Origin: Clostridiaceae bacterium OM02-2AC
GTDB taxonomy: Bacteria; Bacillota_I; Bacilli_A; Erysipelotrichales; Erysipelotrichaceae
NCBI GenBank assembly: GCA_003481775.1
Contig: QULU01000024.1
Coordinates: 1-64,000, forward strand
Length of the DNA: 64,000 nt
Direction of reading: 5' to 3'
Numbering within the stretch: position 1 is the first letter of the stretch; each line of letters starts with the position of its first letter. The notes under the pieces are model-generated. The model was given only the letters and a program-made list of their open reading frames with translations. It did no database searches and was not told the origin of the DNA. Positions 10,788 to 18,974 of this stretch are shown in pieces. The position numbers were made by a program, and so were the translations under genes.

Positions 10788-10806
10788 TTTCATCCCTGCA
10801 GTGAAA
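10788..10806. promoter_or_regulatory. Operator 2, TTTCA-N9-TGAAA
   Basis: Second inverted repeat with the same TTTCA-N9-TGAAA layout but unrelated middle bases, centred 29 bases from the first. Shared arms with a different centre suggest a protein site rather than a hairpin. Confidence 0.55.
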
Positions 10807-10862
10807 AAGATTCGTTTTGCATTGTTTACATCTTGCATTATAATAACAGTAAGGAGAGAGGT

Positions 10863-12749
10863 ATGCGTATGAAAAAGAAACATGAAGAGCTTGTTCATAT
10901 AATCAGACAGCAGAAACAGCCGATTTCTTCCACACAGCTTGCCAGACTGCTAAACGTTACTCCGCGATCTGTAAAAAACTACATCGCCGCCATACAGGAA
11001 GAGTTTCCTAATCTGATCGCGGCAGGCCCCAGAGGATATCGCATTGATACGGATACGGATGTGAATACAGATCATGATATCCCGCAAACATACCGGGAGC
11101 GCAGTGCGTATATTATCCGGCAGTTTTTTATTGATCATGTGGAGGCGATCGACCTCTATGATCTTTGTGATGAGCTGTTTCTTAGCTATTCCTCTATCAA
11201 AGGACTTTTAAATCGCATGAATCGCGAATATCAGGATACCGGGATCACCTTTCGATGCCGTAATGATATGGTGTATGCGGATGGGGAGGAAAGAAACAAA
11301 CGGAAATTTCTGACAGACATCATCTATCAGGAATCAAGCGAGCGCTTTGTGGATTTACAGACACTGAAGGATATATTCCCCAATCTGAATGTGCAGCTGA
11401 TCCATGATATCCTTCATGATATATTCAAAAAGCACAGCTGTTATATCAATGATTTCGGTTATACAAACCTGACACTGCATCTTGCCGTACTGCTTGACCG
11501 TATGCAAAGCGGCAATACCATTGAACATTCACAAACAAAACAGCCTGCGCTCTCAGATATCACGCGATCCGTAATTGACGAATTAGAGAAAGGCTTTCAT
11601 GTTGCCTTACTGGAAGGAGAACGCTGTGATATTCACAATCTGGTCAGCACCAGCATCAATCTCTGCCATACGGAAAGTCGGCAGGAGCTGATTTCCATCG
11701 TTGGCCAGGACATCTATGAAATCACACAGACTGTCATATCCTCCGTCAACCGGCAGTATGGGCTACAGCTTGATAAGGATACGCTGCTGTATCCGCTTGC
11801 CTTACATTTCAAGAATCTATTTGCCCGCTGTAAGAGAAATACCTCATTGCGCAATCCGCTGCTGGAAAGCATTCAGGCATCCTGCCCTATGCTGTTTGAC
11901 TGCGCCATTTATGTCGCAAATTATCTGGAGGCTTCCTGTAACCTCCATATCACTGCAGATGAGATTGCTTATCTGGCTATGCATATCGGCGCAGATATTG
12001 AACGGCAAAGCAGTGATAGCGGAAAGCTGAAATGCGTACTGCTGTGTCCGGATTATCAAAACAGCAGGCAGGAAATTTACAATTATCTTCTCATTCATTT
12101 TGATTCTGAAATCTATATCAGTGCTGCATGCTCCTATGAAGCACAGCTACCGGATACAGCAATCGACCTACTGTTTACAACGGTACCCGTACAAAAAGAG
12201 TATGCACACATGCTGGTGATTCCGCCGTTGAAAAAAGCAATGGATCTTAAGCAGATATTTGAGAAAATACAGGAGGTTATGGATCAGAAAAAGCTGCAGA
12301 TCCTCTCTGAGAGCTTCTCTGACTTTTTTCATGAATCACTTTTCTATCTGCATACAGATGGCAGTATAAAAAAAGAACAGTTGATTCGCATTCTGCACGA
12401 TAAGCTGTATGCACAAGGCTATACCTCTCCATCCTTTTATGAGGATGTAATCAAGCGTGAGGAGGCCGCTTCCACTGCCTTTGGATGTATTGCCGTCCCT
12501 CATTCTATGAAAATGGATGCCAGCAAGACCGGCATAGCACTCGCCCTGTCAAAGCAGGGAATCACATGGGATAAGCAAATTGTTCATGTAGTCCTGTTGA
12601 TTGCAATTCATGAGCAGGAATCACACTTGTTTAGAAAGCTGTACGAAGCCCTGATTCTACTATTCTCTCAGGAGCATGTACCCGATCAGATCAGGGAATG
12701 CAAAACCTTTCAGGAGTTCAAACAGCTTTTACTGACCCTGACAAATTAA
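10863..12749 (+). CDS. LicR/BglG-family PTS-regulated transcriptional activator
   Basis: Modular regulator of 628 residues. An N-terminal winged helix (about 5-70) is followed by a second helix-turn-helix/Mga-like segment, two PTS regulation domains with His206, His315 and His374, a IIB-like domain with Cys395 (VLLCPDY), and a C-terminal IIA-like domain with His547 (AVPHS). Phosphorylation by PTS proteins at these sites tunes activity in LicR and ManR. It is DNA-binding rather than an RNA antiterminator, because it has helix-turn-helix domains and no CAT domain. It is divergent from the cellobiose-type PTS operon, its likely target. AAGGAGAGAGG precedes the ATG. Confidence 0.92.
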   Translation: MRMKKKHEELVHIIRQQKQPISSTQLARLLNVTPRSVKNYIAAIQEEFPNLIAAGPRGYRIDTDTDVNTDHDIPQTYRERSAYIIRQFFIDHVEAIDLYDLCDELFLSYSSIKGLLNRMNREYQDTGITFRCRNDMVYADGEERNKRKFLTDIIYQESSERFVDLQTLKDIFPNLNVQLIHDILHDIFKKHSCYINDFGYTNLTLHLAVLLDRMQSGNTIEHSQTKQPALSDITRSVIDELEKGFHVALLEGERCDIHNLVSTSINLCHTESRQELISIVGQDIYEITQTVISSVNRQYGLQLDKDTLLYPLALHFKNLFARCKRNTSLRNPLLESIQASCPMLFDCAIYVANYLEASCNLHITADEIAYLAMHIGADIERQSSDSGKLKCVLLCPDYQNSRQEIYNYLLIHFDSEIYISAACSYEAQLPDTAIDLLFTTVPVQKEYAHMLVIPPLKKAMDLKQIFEKIQEVMDQKKLQILSESFSDFFHESLFYLHTDGSIKKEQLIRILHDKLYAQGYTSPSFYEDVIKREEAASTAFGCIAVPHSMKMDASKTGIALALSKQGITWDKQIVHVVLLIAIHEQESHLFRKLYEALILLFSQEHVPDQIRECKTFQEFKQLLLTLTN

Positions 12750-12766
12750 CTGCTTCTTTACATAAT

Positions 12767-12826
12767 CATCCTTACAGAATAAACAGCAATATCCATAGCC
12801 TGTCTTTCTAATAAGGATGTTTTTTT
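12767..12826 (+). terminator. Terminator of the PRD activator gene
   Basis: Arms CATCCTTA and TAAGGATG enclose a loop with a smaller ACAG/CTGT pair and are followed by seven T residues. Confidence 0.6.
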
Positions 12827-12914
12827 ACGCATTGTTTCATGACAATTTAATTCTTGCATATTTCTGCTCGTTTAATTATGAAAATACAACAAAAATCAGT
12901 CATTATCATAAATA

Positions 12915-12958
12915 TACAAGCAAATTCGCTTGTAATCATTAAAATAATCTCGTATAAT
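12915..12958 (+). promoter_or_regulatory. DeoR gene promoter with overlapping operator
   Basis: The inverted repeat TACAAGC-N6-GCTTGTA (12915-12934) overlaps the -35 TTGTAA (12930-12935). After exactly 17 bases comes the -10 TATAAT (12953-12958). The placement suits autorepression by the DeoR protein encoded just downstream. Confidence 0.6.
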
Positions 12959-13064
12959 ATAGCTATCGATATGTATGCAGGCTACTATCCGCATACCCGG
13001 ATTATTCATACATCACGCAAGAATACATACCTATGATAAGCTAAAAAGATAGGAGATGAACGAC

Positions 13065-13823
13065 ATGCTGTCAGCTGAAAGAAAGCTGTATATTCTAAAA
13101 AAACTGGAGTCGGAACAGACCATACAGGTTAAACAGATTGCTAAGGAACTACGCGTATCGGAATCCTCCATACGCAGAGACCTTCTGGAGCTGGATGACG
13201 AGAATAAAGTTGACAGAATATACGGAGGTGCTGTAAAAAAGGAAAGAGAACGCATTCTGACAGATGAAGCGGAAATAAAAATGATGGAGCGTATGTCAAT
13301 TCATTATGATAAAAAGCTGCGAATCTGCAAAGCTGCCAGCAGTCTGGTAGAGGATGGGGAGTGTGTCTTTCTGGATGGCGGTACCAGTATCGTCCCAATG
13401 ATTCATTTTCTTGGCAGCAGACCAGTCAAAATTGTGACGAACAATCACCTGATTGTCCAGAACATTCAAAATCCAAAGGCTAAAATCATTGTCATCGGTG
13501 GTGAGTTTAATACAAATTATCGTATGAGTGAGGGGAATGAGGCTCAAAATATGCTTCGTCTCTATAATTTTGATCGGGCCTTTATCGGCTGTGCAGGTGT
13601 TAGTCTGGGCATGAAGAAGGCTTTCACTGCCGAGATGGCGACAAGAGAGCTGAAACGTATTGCGATGGAATTATCAAATCATAAGTATCTCCTGATTGAT
13701 GACAGCAAGCTGCATGTAAAGGGCTTCTGTACGTTTGCTCAGCTTGATGAATTTGAAGAAGTTTTTATCAATCGCACGACAGGAATGGGGACACTTCCAG
13801 ATCATTTTATAGCAGTGAAATAG
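13065..13823 (+). CDS. DeoR-family sugar operon repressor
   Basis: Regulator of 252 residues with an N-terminal winged helix-turn-helix (about 6-55, motif VKQIAKELRVSESSIRRDL) and a C-terminal sugar-phosphate-binding domain (about 75-230, FLDGGTS and YLLIDDSKL). Proteins of this kind respond to phosphorylated sugars. The start was placed at the second ATG, which has TAGGAG eight bases upstream; the first ATG abuts that site. It probably controls the convergent orphan IIC-IID pair and possibly deoC, but no copy of its own operator was recognised at their promoters. Confidence 0.92.
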   Translation: MLSAERKLYILKKLESEQTIQVKQIAKELRVSESSIRRDLLELDDENKVDRIYGGAVKKERERILTDEAEIKMMERMSIHYDKKLRICKAASSLVEDGECVFLDGGTSIVPMIHFLGSRPVKIVTNNHLIVQNIQNPKAKIIVIGGEFNTNYRMSEGNEAQNMLRLYNFDRAFIGCAGVSLGMKKAFTAEMATRELKRIAMELSNHKYLLIDDSKLHVKGFCTFAQLDEFEEVFINRTTGMGTLPDHFIAVK

Positions 13824-14034
13824 CAAAGATGCTCCTGCTTCCTCCATTATACAGGCAAATAGAATACTGCAGAGCAACCCTTTCTGTGTCGTCTGGAAGC
13901 ATTGTCTCAGCGGACATTGTATTCAGGAAGGAATTCACTACTCTGTTTTTGTCATACTCTTTTTTATAAAACAGCTTTGCTTGCAGGAAGCTGTTATTTT
14001 CTTTGTCTGTTCGCTTCATCGGCATTCCTATCAT
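13807..14034 (-). CDS. Doubtful small hypothetical protein
   Basis: A frame of about 75 residues with ordinary protein-like composition (lysine, glutamate and asparagine rich, e.g. KRTDKENNSFLQAK). It lacks a clear ribosome site, overlaps the 3' end of the DeoR gene, and starts right after a terminator for its own strand. Its family is not recognised. It may be a remnant. Confidence 0.2.
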   Translation of the reverse strand: MIGMPMKRTDKENNSFLQAKLFYKKEYDKNRVVNSFLNTMSAETMLPDDTERVALQYSICLYNGGSRSIFAISLL

Positions 14035-14269
14035 ATTAAATAATGAAAAAATCACCGATGTGGTATCGATGATTTCATATGATTACAGCTCTTCCGAAGG
14101 GAGATTACAAACATGACAGATGCTGTCTGGAAAAGGAGATGTCTGTATTTCAGAAGTAATCTGCATCATACCTAATAGCAGTCTGATTGCTTCTATCTGC
14201 ATAGCCACAGAGCTACGATGATGTACTCCCTGTCAGCTACTTTTATAGAGGTAATCTCCTTGCTTTGCT
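13824..14269. other. Convergent intergenic region
   Basis: About 445 bases between the DeoR gene and the IID gene. It contains a hairpin ACAGCTT/AAGCTGT (13971-13994), a terminator for the minus-strand operon (14045-14074) and one dubious minus-strand frame (13807-14034). Confidence 0.45.
14045..14074 (-). terminator. Terminator of the IIC-IID operon
   Basis: On the minus strand AATCATCGAT pairs with ATCGGTGATT (one mismatch) around ACCAC and is followed by a run of six T. It lies about 200 bases after the IID stop. Confidence 0.65.
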
Positions 14270-15160
14270 TTAATAAGATAATCCCGGATCAAAGAATCCA
14301 ATAAGGACTCCGACAACAGCAATCACAACCATGAGCAGCATGATTTTAATTGGACTGATACCTTTCTTCGCCATCAGCCACCAGCAGCCCATTACAAACA
14401 ACAGGGTCAAAACACCTGGAAATGCACCGTCCAACTTTTCCTGCAGCATTACCGGAACCTCCTGTGTGCCGGTAATTTTTTCGATTACGTTAGAGCCTTC
14501 AATTACCAGCTCCTTCTTGTCCTGAATAGATGAAGTAAGCTGTACAGCAGTTGTTATAGAGACCCAGGTACCTGCCATAGCCCCGACGATTACCTGTCCC
14601 ATTACGATAACAGATTCACGCAAAGCAGTTGCCTGCTCGCCGACAATCACCTCCACGGCAGAGCCGCCAAGCTCATACCCTTTCCCATAGATCCATTTCT
14701 GGAATAAAATACTTGTGACATTCCATACAACGATATAGAATAGTGGACCAATGAGGGAGCCTCCTTCCGAAAGACCTAATGCAATGCCCAGCAATACCGG
14801 GATATAGGTACCGACAATCAGCGAGTCGCCAATACCGGCAAGCGGTCCCATTAAACCAGCCCGAATACCATTGATCATCTCATCATCAATTTCTTCTGCT
14901 CCATTTGCACGTGCTTCCTCAAGACCTGCCGTAATCCCCACAACAATGGAACCAATCTGCGGCTCTGTATTAAAGAATGGATAATAGGTCTTCAGCTTCT
15001 CGGCCTGTTCATCCTTGGAGTCATACAATTCCTGAACAATCGGCAGCATGGACCACATGTAACCGAAGGTCTGCATATGCTCATGGGAGAAGCACGTCAG
15101 ATTGCCATAAAACCAGCGCCAGAAGGATTTGGATAAGACTTTTTTTGAAAGCTTCTTCAT
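14270..15160 (-). CDS. PTS mannose-family IID membrane component
   Basis: Membrane component of 296 residues that works with IIC to carry a hexose or amino sugar. Signatures include WRWFYGNLTCFSHEHMQ near the start, MLPIVQELY, and GLMGPLAGIGDSL about residue 115. The large N-terminal domain is followed by several hydrophobic segments at the C terminus. AGGAGG precedes the chosen ATG, which stands one base after the IIC stop codon. No IIA or IIB gene is in this operon, so phosphate must come from proteins encoded elsewhere, such as the second mannose-type system in this window. Confidence 0.93.
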   Translation of the reverse strand: MKKLSKKVLSKSFWRWFYGNLTCFSHEHMQTFGYMWSMLPIVQELYDSKDEQAEKLKTYYPFFNTEPQIGSIVVGITAGLEEARANGAEEIDDEMINGIRAGLMGPLAGIGDSLIVGTYIPVLLGIALGLSEGGSLIGPLFYIVVWNVTSILFQKWIYGKGYELGGSAVEVIVGEQATALRESVIVMGQVIVGAMAGTWVSITTAVQLTSSIQDKKELVIEGSNVIEKITGTQEVPVMLQEKLDGAFPGVLTLLFVMGCWWLMAKKGISPIKIMLLMVVIAVVGVLIGFFDPGLSY

Positions 15161-15161
15161 A

Positions 15162-15992
15162 TTAGATATCCTCCTCATCGTTCGTATTTGCCTGTGAACC
15201 TCTCAAGCGAATCATCGTCATCTGATAATTGATCAGTGCGAATACAGCACCGACAGCAGTTGCCGCAATCAGTGTTAAATGCATGGATGCCGCAACCGTG
15301 AATCCAAACAGGAAGAAAATCAAATTGGTTGCTTTGCTTACTACAGATTTCAGCAGGATTGCAATCCCCACAGCAGGCAGTAAGCTGCCGATGGTAAATA
15401 GTGATTTCATATACCAGGAATCCATTGGGAGTGCGGTTTTGAAGTCCGTTACAGCTCCAGCTCCATAATAGGTAATCAACATAACAGGAATAAAGGATAC
15501 AAGTATATGAGAAATCAACGGAAGTATCACATTGACCTTTGTTATGATACCAAAATCCTTCTTATCCAGTCTTGCCCATCCGATGTGCTGCCAGACAAGA
15601 TTCATCATAGCAGTTCCATAAAATTGTACCGTACCCACGGTTCCAACCAATGCGCCAATAGATCCGGCAAGTCCCTGTGCTTCCGGACCGCCAAGATCAA
15701 GCCCCTGTGATTTCGCTGTTGCATAGGCGAGCGGAATACCGATATACGATACCGCACGCAGATCGGCTGCAACCGTTCCTCCAGGTGTCACGACTGCGAT
15801 ATAAATAATCTGCATAGGTATAGCCAGTTTGATACAGCCCTCTACATCTCCCAAAATCAAACCAACAAATAATGAGGCGATCAATGGACGATTTAATGTA
15901 TAGTTGCCAATCGTCGTTCCCAGTGCAGCTGGAATGGAAGCAGCTGTACAGCTCATAAGACCAAGCAGTGCAGCCTGTACCCAAGTAATCAT
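15162..15992 (-). CDS. PTS mannose-family IIC membrane component
   Basis: Membrane permease of 276 residues with about eight hydrophobic segments; the pattern RPLIASLFVGLILGDVEGCIKLA near residue 30 is characteristic of this family. It carries sugar across the membrane with IID. The start is set by AAGGAG before an ATG at residue 14 of the longer frame. It is the first gene of a two-gene operon whose promoter carries a perfect cre site, so expression should fall when glucose is plentiful. Confidence 0.93.
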   Translation of the reverse strand: MITWVQAALLGLMSCTAASIPAALGTTIGNYTLNRPLIASLFVGLILGDVEGCIKLAIPMQIIYIAVVTPGGTVAADLRAVSYIGIPLAYATAKSQGLDLGGPEAQGLAGSIGALVGTVGTVQFYGTAMMNLVWQHIGWARLDKKDFGIITKVNVILPLISHILVSFIPVMLITYYGAGAVTDFKTALPMDSWYMKSLFTIGSLLPAVGIAILLKSVVSKATNLIFFLFGFTVAASMHLTLIAATAVGAVFALINYQMTMIRLRGSQANTNDEEDI

Positions 15993-16100
15993 AAATTCAT
16001 CTCCTTTTCTCTGCATAAAGCAGCCCAGCAACAGGTCGTCTTTCTCATATATAACGGCCCCTACCCCTTGAAAAATCAGACCTGCTGTAATTACAATGGT

Positions 16101-16129
16101 ATTATATTTAATTGTGTAATCGTTTACAA
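16101..16129 (-). promoter_or_regulatory. Promoter of the IIC-IID operon with cre site
   Basis: On the minus strand -35 TTGTAA and -10 TATAAT are 17 bases apart. TGTAATCGTTTACA (16115-16128) overlaps the -35 and matches the Gram-positive catabolite responsive element consensus TGWAANCGNTNWCA at every position. CcpA binding here would repress the operon. Confidence 0.75.
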
Positions 16130-16625
16130 AACTATAAATAGCAGTGTCCTTATGGTATATGCATAATCGTCAGTATATTTGCGTATTCTTGCGTATTTTA
16201 GGGCATTTCTATTACAATCCTGCATATTCAAAGGATATATAGTTTTGTTTCTTAGAAATACTATATTCGAAATTGCTATTTTTATTGGTATTATCGGAAA
16301 TATAGCAACCATAAGCCATCTTTATATCCATTCATCTGATTAGTTTGCGAAATTTCTGTTTCTTAAAGGAAGATGAGATGATTTTAATGAGCACATTCCA
16401 TCGTTGACTTAACTTTTCGTTATGGAAACATTTCTGTTCCCTTTAAGCAATCTCTTTTAGCTATGTGTACTCTACGTCACATATCCTAGTAAGAATTATC
16501 ATTTTCTTTTGTAGATATTTATGTAGAAAAATTCTTTCAATCCTGTCTGTACGTCTATACATGCTTCGCTTCACATACCGTAATATACCGGTGTAACGTC
16601 TTTGCATACAATAAACAGGAGGAAT

Positions 16626-16673
16626 ATGCCCACACAGCTTAGCCTGAAAAAAGCGACTGAGAAAATACCATAA
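16626..16673 (+). CDS. Possible 15-residue peptide
   Basis: CAGGAGG lies three bases before an ATG that opens a 15-codon frame (MPTQLSLKKATEKIP) ending at the edge of a hairpin. The spacing is rather short. It may be a chance frame. Confidence 0.15.
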   Translation: MPTQLSLKKATEKIP

Positions 16674-16700
16674 AAAAGAGGCATCCCTATTTGCCTCTTT
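16672..16700 (-). terminator. Terminator of deoC
   Basis: On the minus strand GAGGCA pairs with TGCCTC, followed by TTTTTT. It lies about 25 bases beyond the aldolase stop codon. Confidence 0.75.
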
Positions 16701-16726
16701 CGATATTCTTCGTTTTTTATCCCTGC

Positions 16727-17458
16727 TTAGTAATTATCCGTTGAAACCTTGTTGTCGAGTCCTAAAACTACCGGTACAGACTTGTATCCAACACCCATAC
16801 GATCGATTCCCATATCGATCAGCTGCAGGAAATGCTCTCTGGTACGGATGCATCCACTTCCCTTAACCTTACATTTACCGTCAACCTCTTCCATCATGAC
16901 CTTAATGATTTCAGGAGTTGCGCCGTGTGATTCAAATCCGGTTAAGAAACCTGTACTTGTTTTAACAAAATCTGCACCTGCATCAATACAGCATTTGCAT
17001 GCTTTGCGCACCTGTTCCTCGTTCAAGGCATCTGTTTCAAAAATCACTTTGATTTCTCTGCCATATTTATGAGCTGCATCCGCACATGCTTTCAGATCCT
17101 TCGTGACTTCATCAAACTTCCCGGAACGAATCAGACCAAAATTAGCAACAATATCCACTTCTTTCACAGTATCATATTTTGCGACGATTTCAATCTGCTT
17201 TACTTTCGATTCTGTTGAGCTTGTACCGAATGGGAAATCACATACCGGACACAGCATCGTTTCGCTTCCTTTTACATATGGTTCACAAAGATCCATATAT
17301 CCCGGATTGATACAGATTGTAGCGCAGCCCAGCTCTACGCCGTCTTTTGTAAGAGCAATGATATCTTCCTCTGTAAATTCAGGTTTTAATACGGAATAAT
17401 CAATATACTGTGCAAGCTCCTTTGTCGTCATTTCACATGCTTTTTTTGTTGGTTTCAT
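16727..17458 (-). CDS. deoC: Deoxyribose-phosphate aldolase
   Basis: Class I aldolase of 243 residues that splits 2-deoxyribose 5-phosphate into glyceraldehyde 3-phosphate and acetaldehyde in deoxynucleoside breakdown. The Schiff-base lysine is Lys166 in FVKTSTGF, the second active lysine lies in KVKGSGCIRT, and EVDIV (about 100-104) supplies the acid. AGGTG precedes the ATG. It stands alone with its own promoter and terminator and no other deo genes beside it, so a role on another deoxy or keto sugar phosphate cannot be excluded. Confidence 0.93.
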   Translation of the reverse strand: MKPTKKACEMTTKELAQYIDYSVLKPEFTEEDIIALTKDGVELGCATICINPGYMDLCEPYVKGSETMLCPVCDFPFGTSSTESKVKQIEIVAKYDTVKEVDIVANFGLIRSGKFDEVTKDLKACADAAHKYGREIKVIFETDALNEEQVRKACKCCIDAGADFVKTSTGFLTGFESHGATPEIIKVMMEEVDGKCKVKGSGCIRTREHFLQLIDMGIDRMGVGYKSVPVVLGLDNKVSTDNY

Positions 17459-17499
17459 TTTGTCACCTATTACACCATAGTGCCCTTTCTTACAATGCT

Positions 17500-17528
17500 A
17501 TTATAAGACTGTCACAAAACAAAATCAA
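17500..17528 (-). promoter_or_regulatory. deoC promoter
   Basis: On the minus strand -35 TTGATT and -10 TATAAT are 17 bases apart, about 40 bases before the deoC start codon. Confidence 0.6.
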
Positions 17529-17826
17529 GCATTTTCATTCATTTATACATTTTGCATCTATATATTTGAATGTTTTTGCTCACTTTAACCAACATTTATA
17601 TATAAAGCGAAGAAAACAAGCAAAAGAATGCCCTGCTATAAGCTATCTCGCCTAAGCCCCTCTCAATCGTCTGGCTGTGATACCAGTTTATATGGAAATG
17701 ACAACTGTTGAAGGTGCCGACATGCGGTTTTTCTCAAAGATTGTAATATAGCTATGGATTAGATAAAATAACAGCCAGCAAATGAATCATGAAGGCGTAT
17801 ATCGGATTCAAGAATAGCTGCACCAT

Positions 17827-17854
17827 ACAAAAAACACGGCGCTAACCGTGTTTT
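17827..17854 (-). terminator. Terminator of the perR-rubrerythrin operon
   Basis: Perfect nine-base stem AAAACACGG/CCGTGTTTT around CGCTAA, with a T-run on the minus strand, 14 bases after the rubrerythrin stop. Confidence 0.85.
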
Positions 17855-17867
17855 CTTTATGATTTTC

Positions 17868-18407
17868 TTAGTAGTTTTTAGCTTCTTCAGCGAAGTGAGC
17901 TCCGGAGTATCCACATACCGGACATGCCTTAGGTGCTGCAGTTCCTTCGTGACGGTATCCACAGATATCACATACCCATACAGTAGCTTCGTCTTTCTCA
18001 AATACCTTGCCGTTCTTTACGTTCTCCAGCAGCTTCAGATAACGTTCTTCGTGGTGTTTTTCGATTTTAGCAACCTGCTCCATCTGGAAAGCAATTTTAG
18101 CAAAGCCTTCTTCTTTTGCAGTTTCAGCGAATCCCTTGTACATGTCAGTCCACTCATAGTTTTCACCAGCAGCTGCATCCTCCAGGTTTACCGCAGTTGT
18201 AGGAACCTTATCCTCGTGCAGAGCCTTGAACCACAGCTTTGCGTGCTCCTGCTCATTACGTGCAGTTTCTTCAAAGATATCAGCAATCTGCTCCATACCT
18301 TCTTCACGAGCCATCTGTGCATAATACGTATATTTGTTACGTGCCTGAGATTCACCAGCGAATGCTGCCATTAAGTTCTGTTCTGTCTTAGATCCTTTTA
18401 ATTCCAT
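17868..18407 (-). CDS. rbr: Rubrerythrin
   Basis: Peroxide-detoxifying diiron protein of 179 residues. The N-terminal ferritin-like helical bundle has ExxH iron ligands (ARNEQEHA, about residue 52, and KIEKHHEE). The C-terminal rubredoxin-like domain has two CxxC pairs (VCDICGY and CPVCGY) for one iron. It reduces hydrogen peroxide to water in anaerobes. GGAGG lies eight bases before the start. It is 36 bases downstream of a PerR-type regulator and shares its promoter, so it should be derepressed by peroxide. Confidence 0.96.
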   Translation of the reverse strand: MELKGSKTEQNLMAAFAGESQARNKYTYYAQMAREEGMEQIADIFEETARNEQEHAKLWFKALHEDKVPTTAVNLEDAAAGENYEWTDMYKGFAETAKEEGFAKIAFQMEQVAKIEKHHEERYLKLLENVKNGKVFEKDEATVWVCDICGYRHEGTAAPKACPVCGYSGAHFAEEAKNY

Positions 18408-18443
18408 GTTTTTTTCCTCCATTTTTAACTTTACATTTTCTGA

Positions 18444-18851
18444 TCAGTGTTTCTGATCCAAACCGTTTTGCTTTTTCAAGCACTCTTCGCAGATACCCTC
18501 TGCCATCATATTGTGTGTCTTGATTGGAAGTCCCGTCTGTTTTGACATTTCCTCGTTGAATGACTCAAGATAAGGAATATCCAAATCAAGGATGCGGTCG
18601 CACTTAATGCAGTGCAGGTGATAGTGCGGTTTACAAGTTTTATCGTACTGATAACCATCTATAGGATGCGCAATCTTTTTGACTTCATGCATCTCACATA
18701 AAATATTCAGATTTCGATAAATCGTCGCCAGACTAATTTTCTGGCCGCCGGCATTCATTTCCTGAAAGACCTGCTCCGGTGTGACATGACCCTCTATCTG
18801 TTTCATATAATTCAGTATCATATCACGCTGCTTGGAAGACTTTCTTATCAT
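18444..18851 (-). CDS. perR: Fur-family peroxide-responsive repressor (PerR-like)
   Basis: Metal-dependent repressor of 135 residues: N-terminal winged helix (about 1-80, SLATIYRNLNIL is the recognition region) and C-terminal dimer domain with two CxxC zinc pairs (HCIKCD and ICEEC) and a His-rich metal site (HYHLHC). The partner gene, rubrerythrin, points to peroxide sensing rather than iron storage; PerR oxidises a metal-bound His. GGAGG precedes the chosen ATG. A 7-1-7 palindrome lies over its own promoter, so it probably represses itself and rubrerythrin. Confidence 0.9.
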   Translation of the reverse strand: MIRKSSKQRDMILNYMKQIEGHVTPEQVFQEMNAGGQKISLATIYRNLNILCEMHEVKKIAHPIDGYQYDKTCKPHYHLHCIKCDRILDLDIPYLESFNEEMSKQTGLPIKTHNMMAEGICEECLKKQNGLDQKH

Positions 18852-18866
18852 GTCAACCTCCAATCT

Positions 18867-18909
18867 TAAGAACCATTCTTATTATATACCCGTAAACCTG
18901 TTTCGTCAA
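18867..18909 (-). promoter_or_regulatory. perR-rbr promoter with Fur/PerR box
   Basis: On the minus strand -35 TTGACG and -10 TATAAT are 17 bases apart. The palindrome TAAGAACCATTCTTA (18867-18881), a 7-1-7 Fur-family box with one mismatch, abuts the -10 and covers the likely start of transcription. Two further half-sites (TAAGAAT 18916-18922 and ATTCTTA 18936-18942) lie upstream. Confidence 0.75.
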
Positions 18910-18974
18910 TAGTTTTAAGAATAAAATTAAAAATAATTCTTAGTTTCTTCTTTTAGAAATATCCAAGGATTGCT

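Larger units (their letters stand above)
12750..13064. other. Intergenic region with terminator, operator and promoter
   Basis: About 315 bases holding the terminator of the PRD activator and the promoter/operator of the DeoR gene. No further gene is visible. Confidence 0.6.
15993..16726. other. Long intergenic region between IIC-IID operon and deoC
   Basis: About 730 AT-rich bases. It holds the IIC promoter with its cre site (16101-16129), a tandem TTGCGTATT repeat near 16180-16200, a 15-codon frame with a strong ribosome site at 16626, and the deoC terminator. No larger gene is convincing. Confidence 0.5.
17459..17867. other. Intergenic region between deoC and rubrerythrin
   Basis: About 410 bases with the deoC promoter at one end and the rubrerythrin terminator at the other. 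Nothing recognisable lies between. Confidence 0.5.

Noticed and set aside
16124..16312. 62-codon frame upstream of the IIC promoter
   Set aside because: Overlaps the promoter/cre site and lacks a ribosome site.
17759..18001. 80-codon frame overlapping the rubrerythrin 3' end
   Set aside because: Different frame of the same strand as rubrerythrin, crosses its terminator; a shadow.
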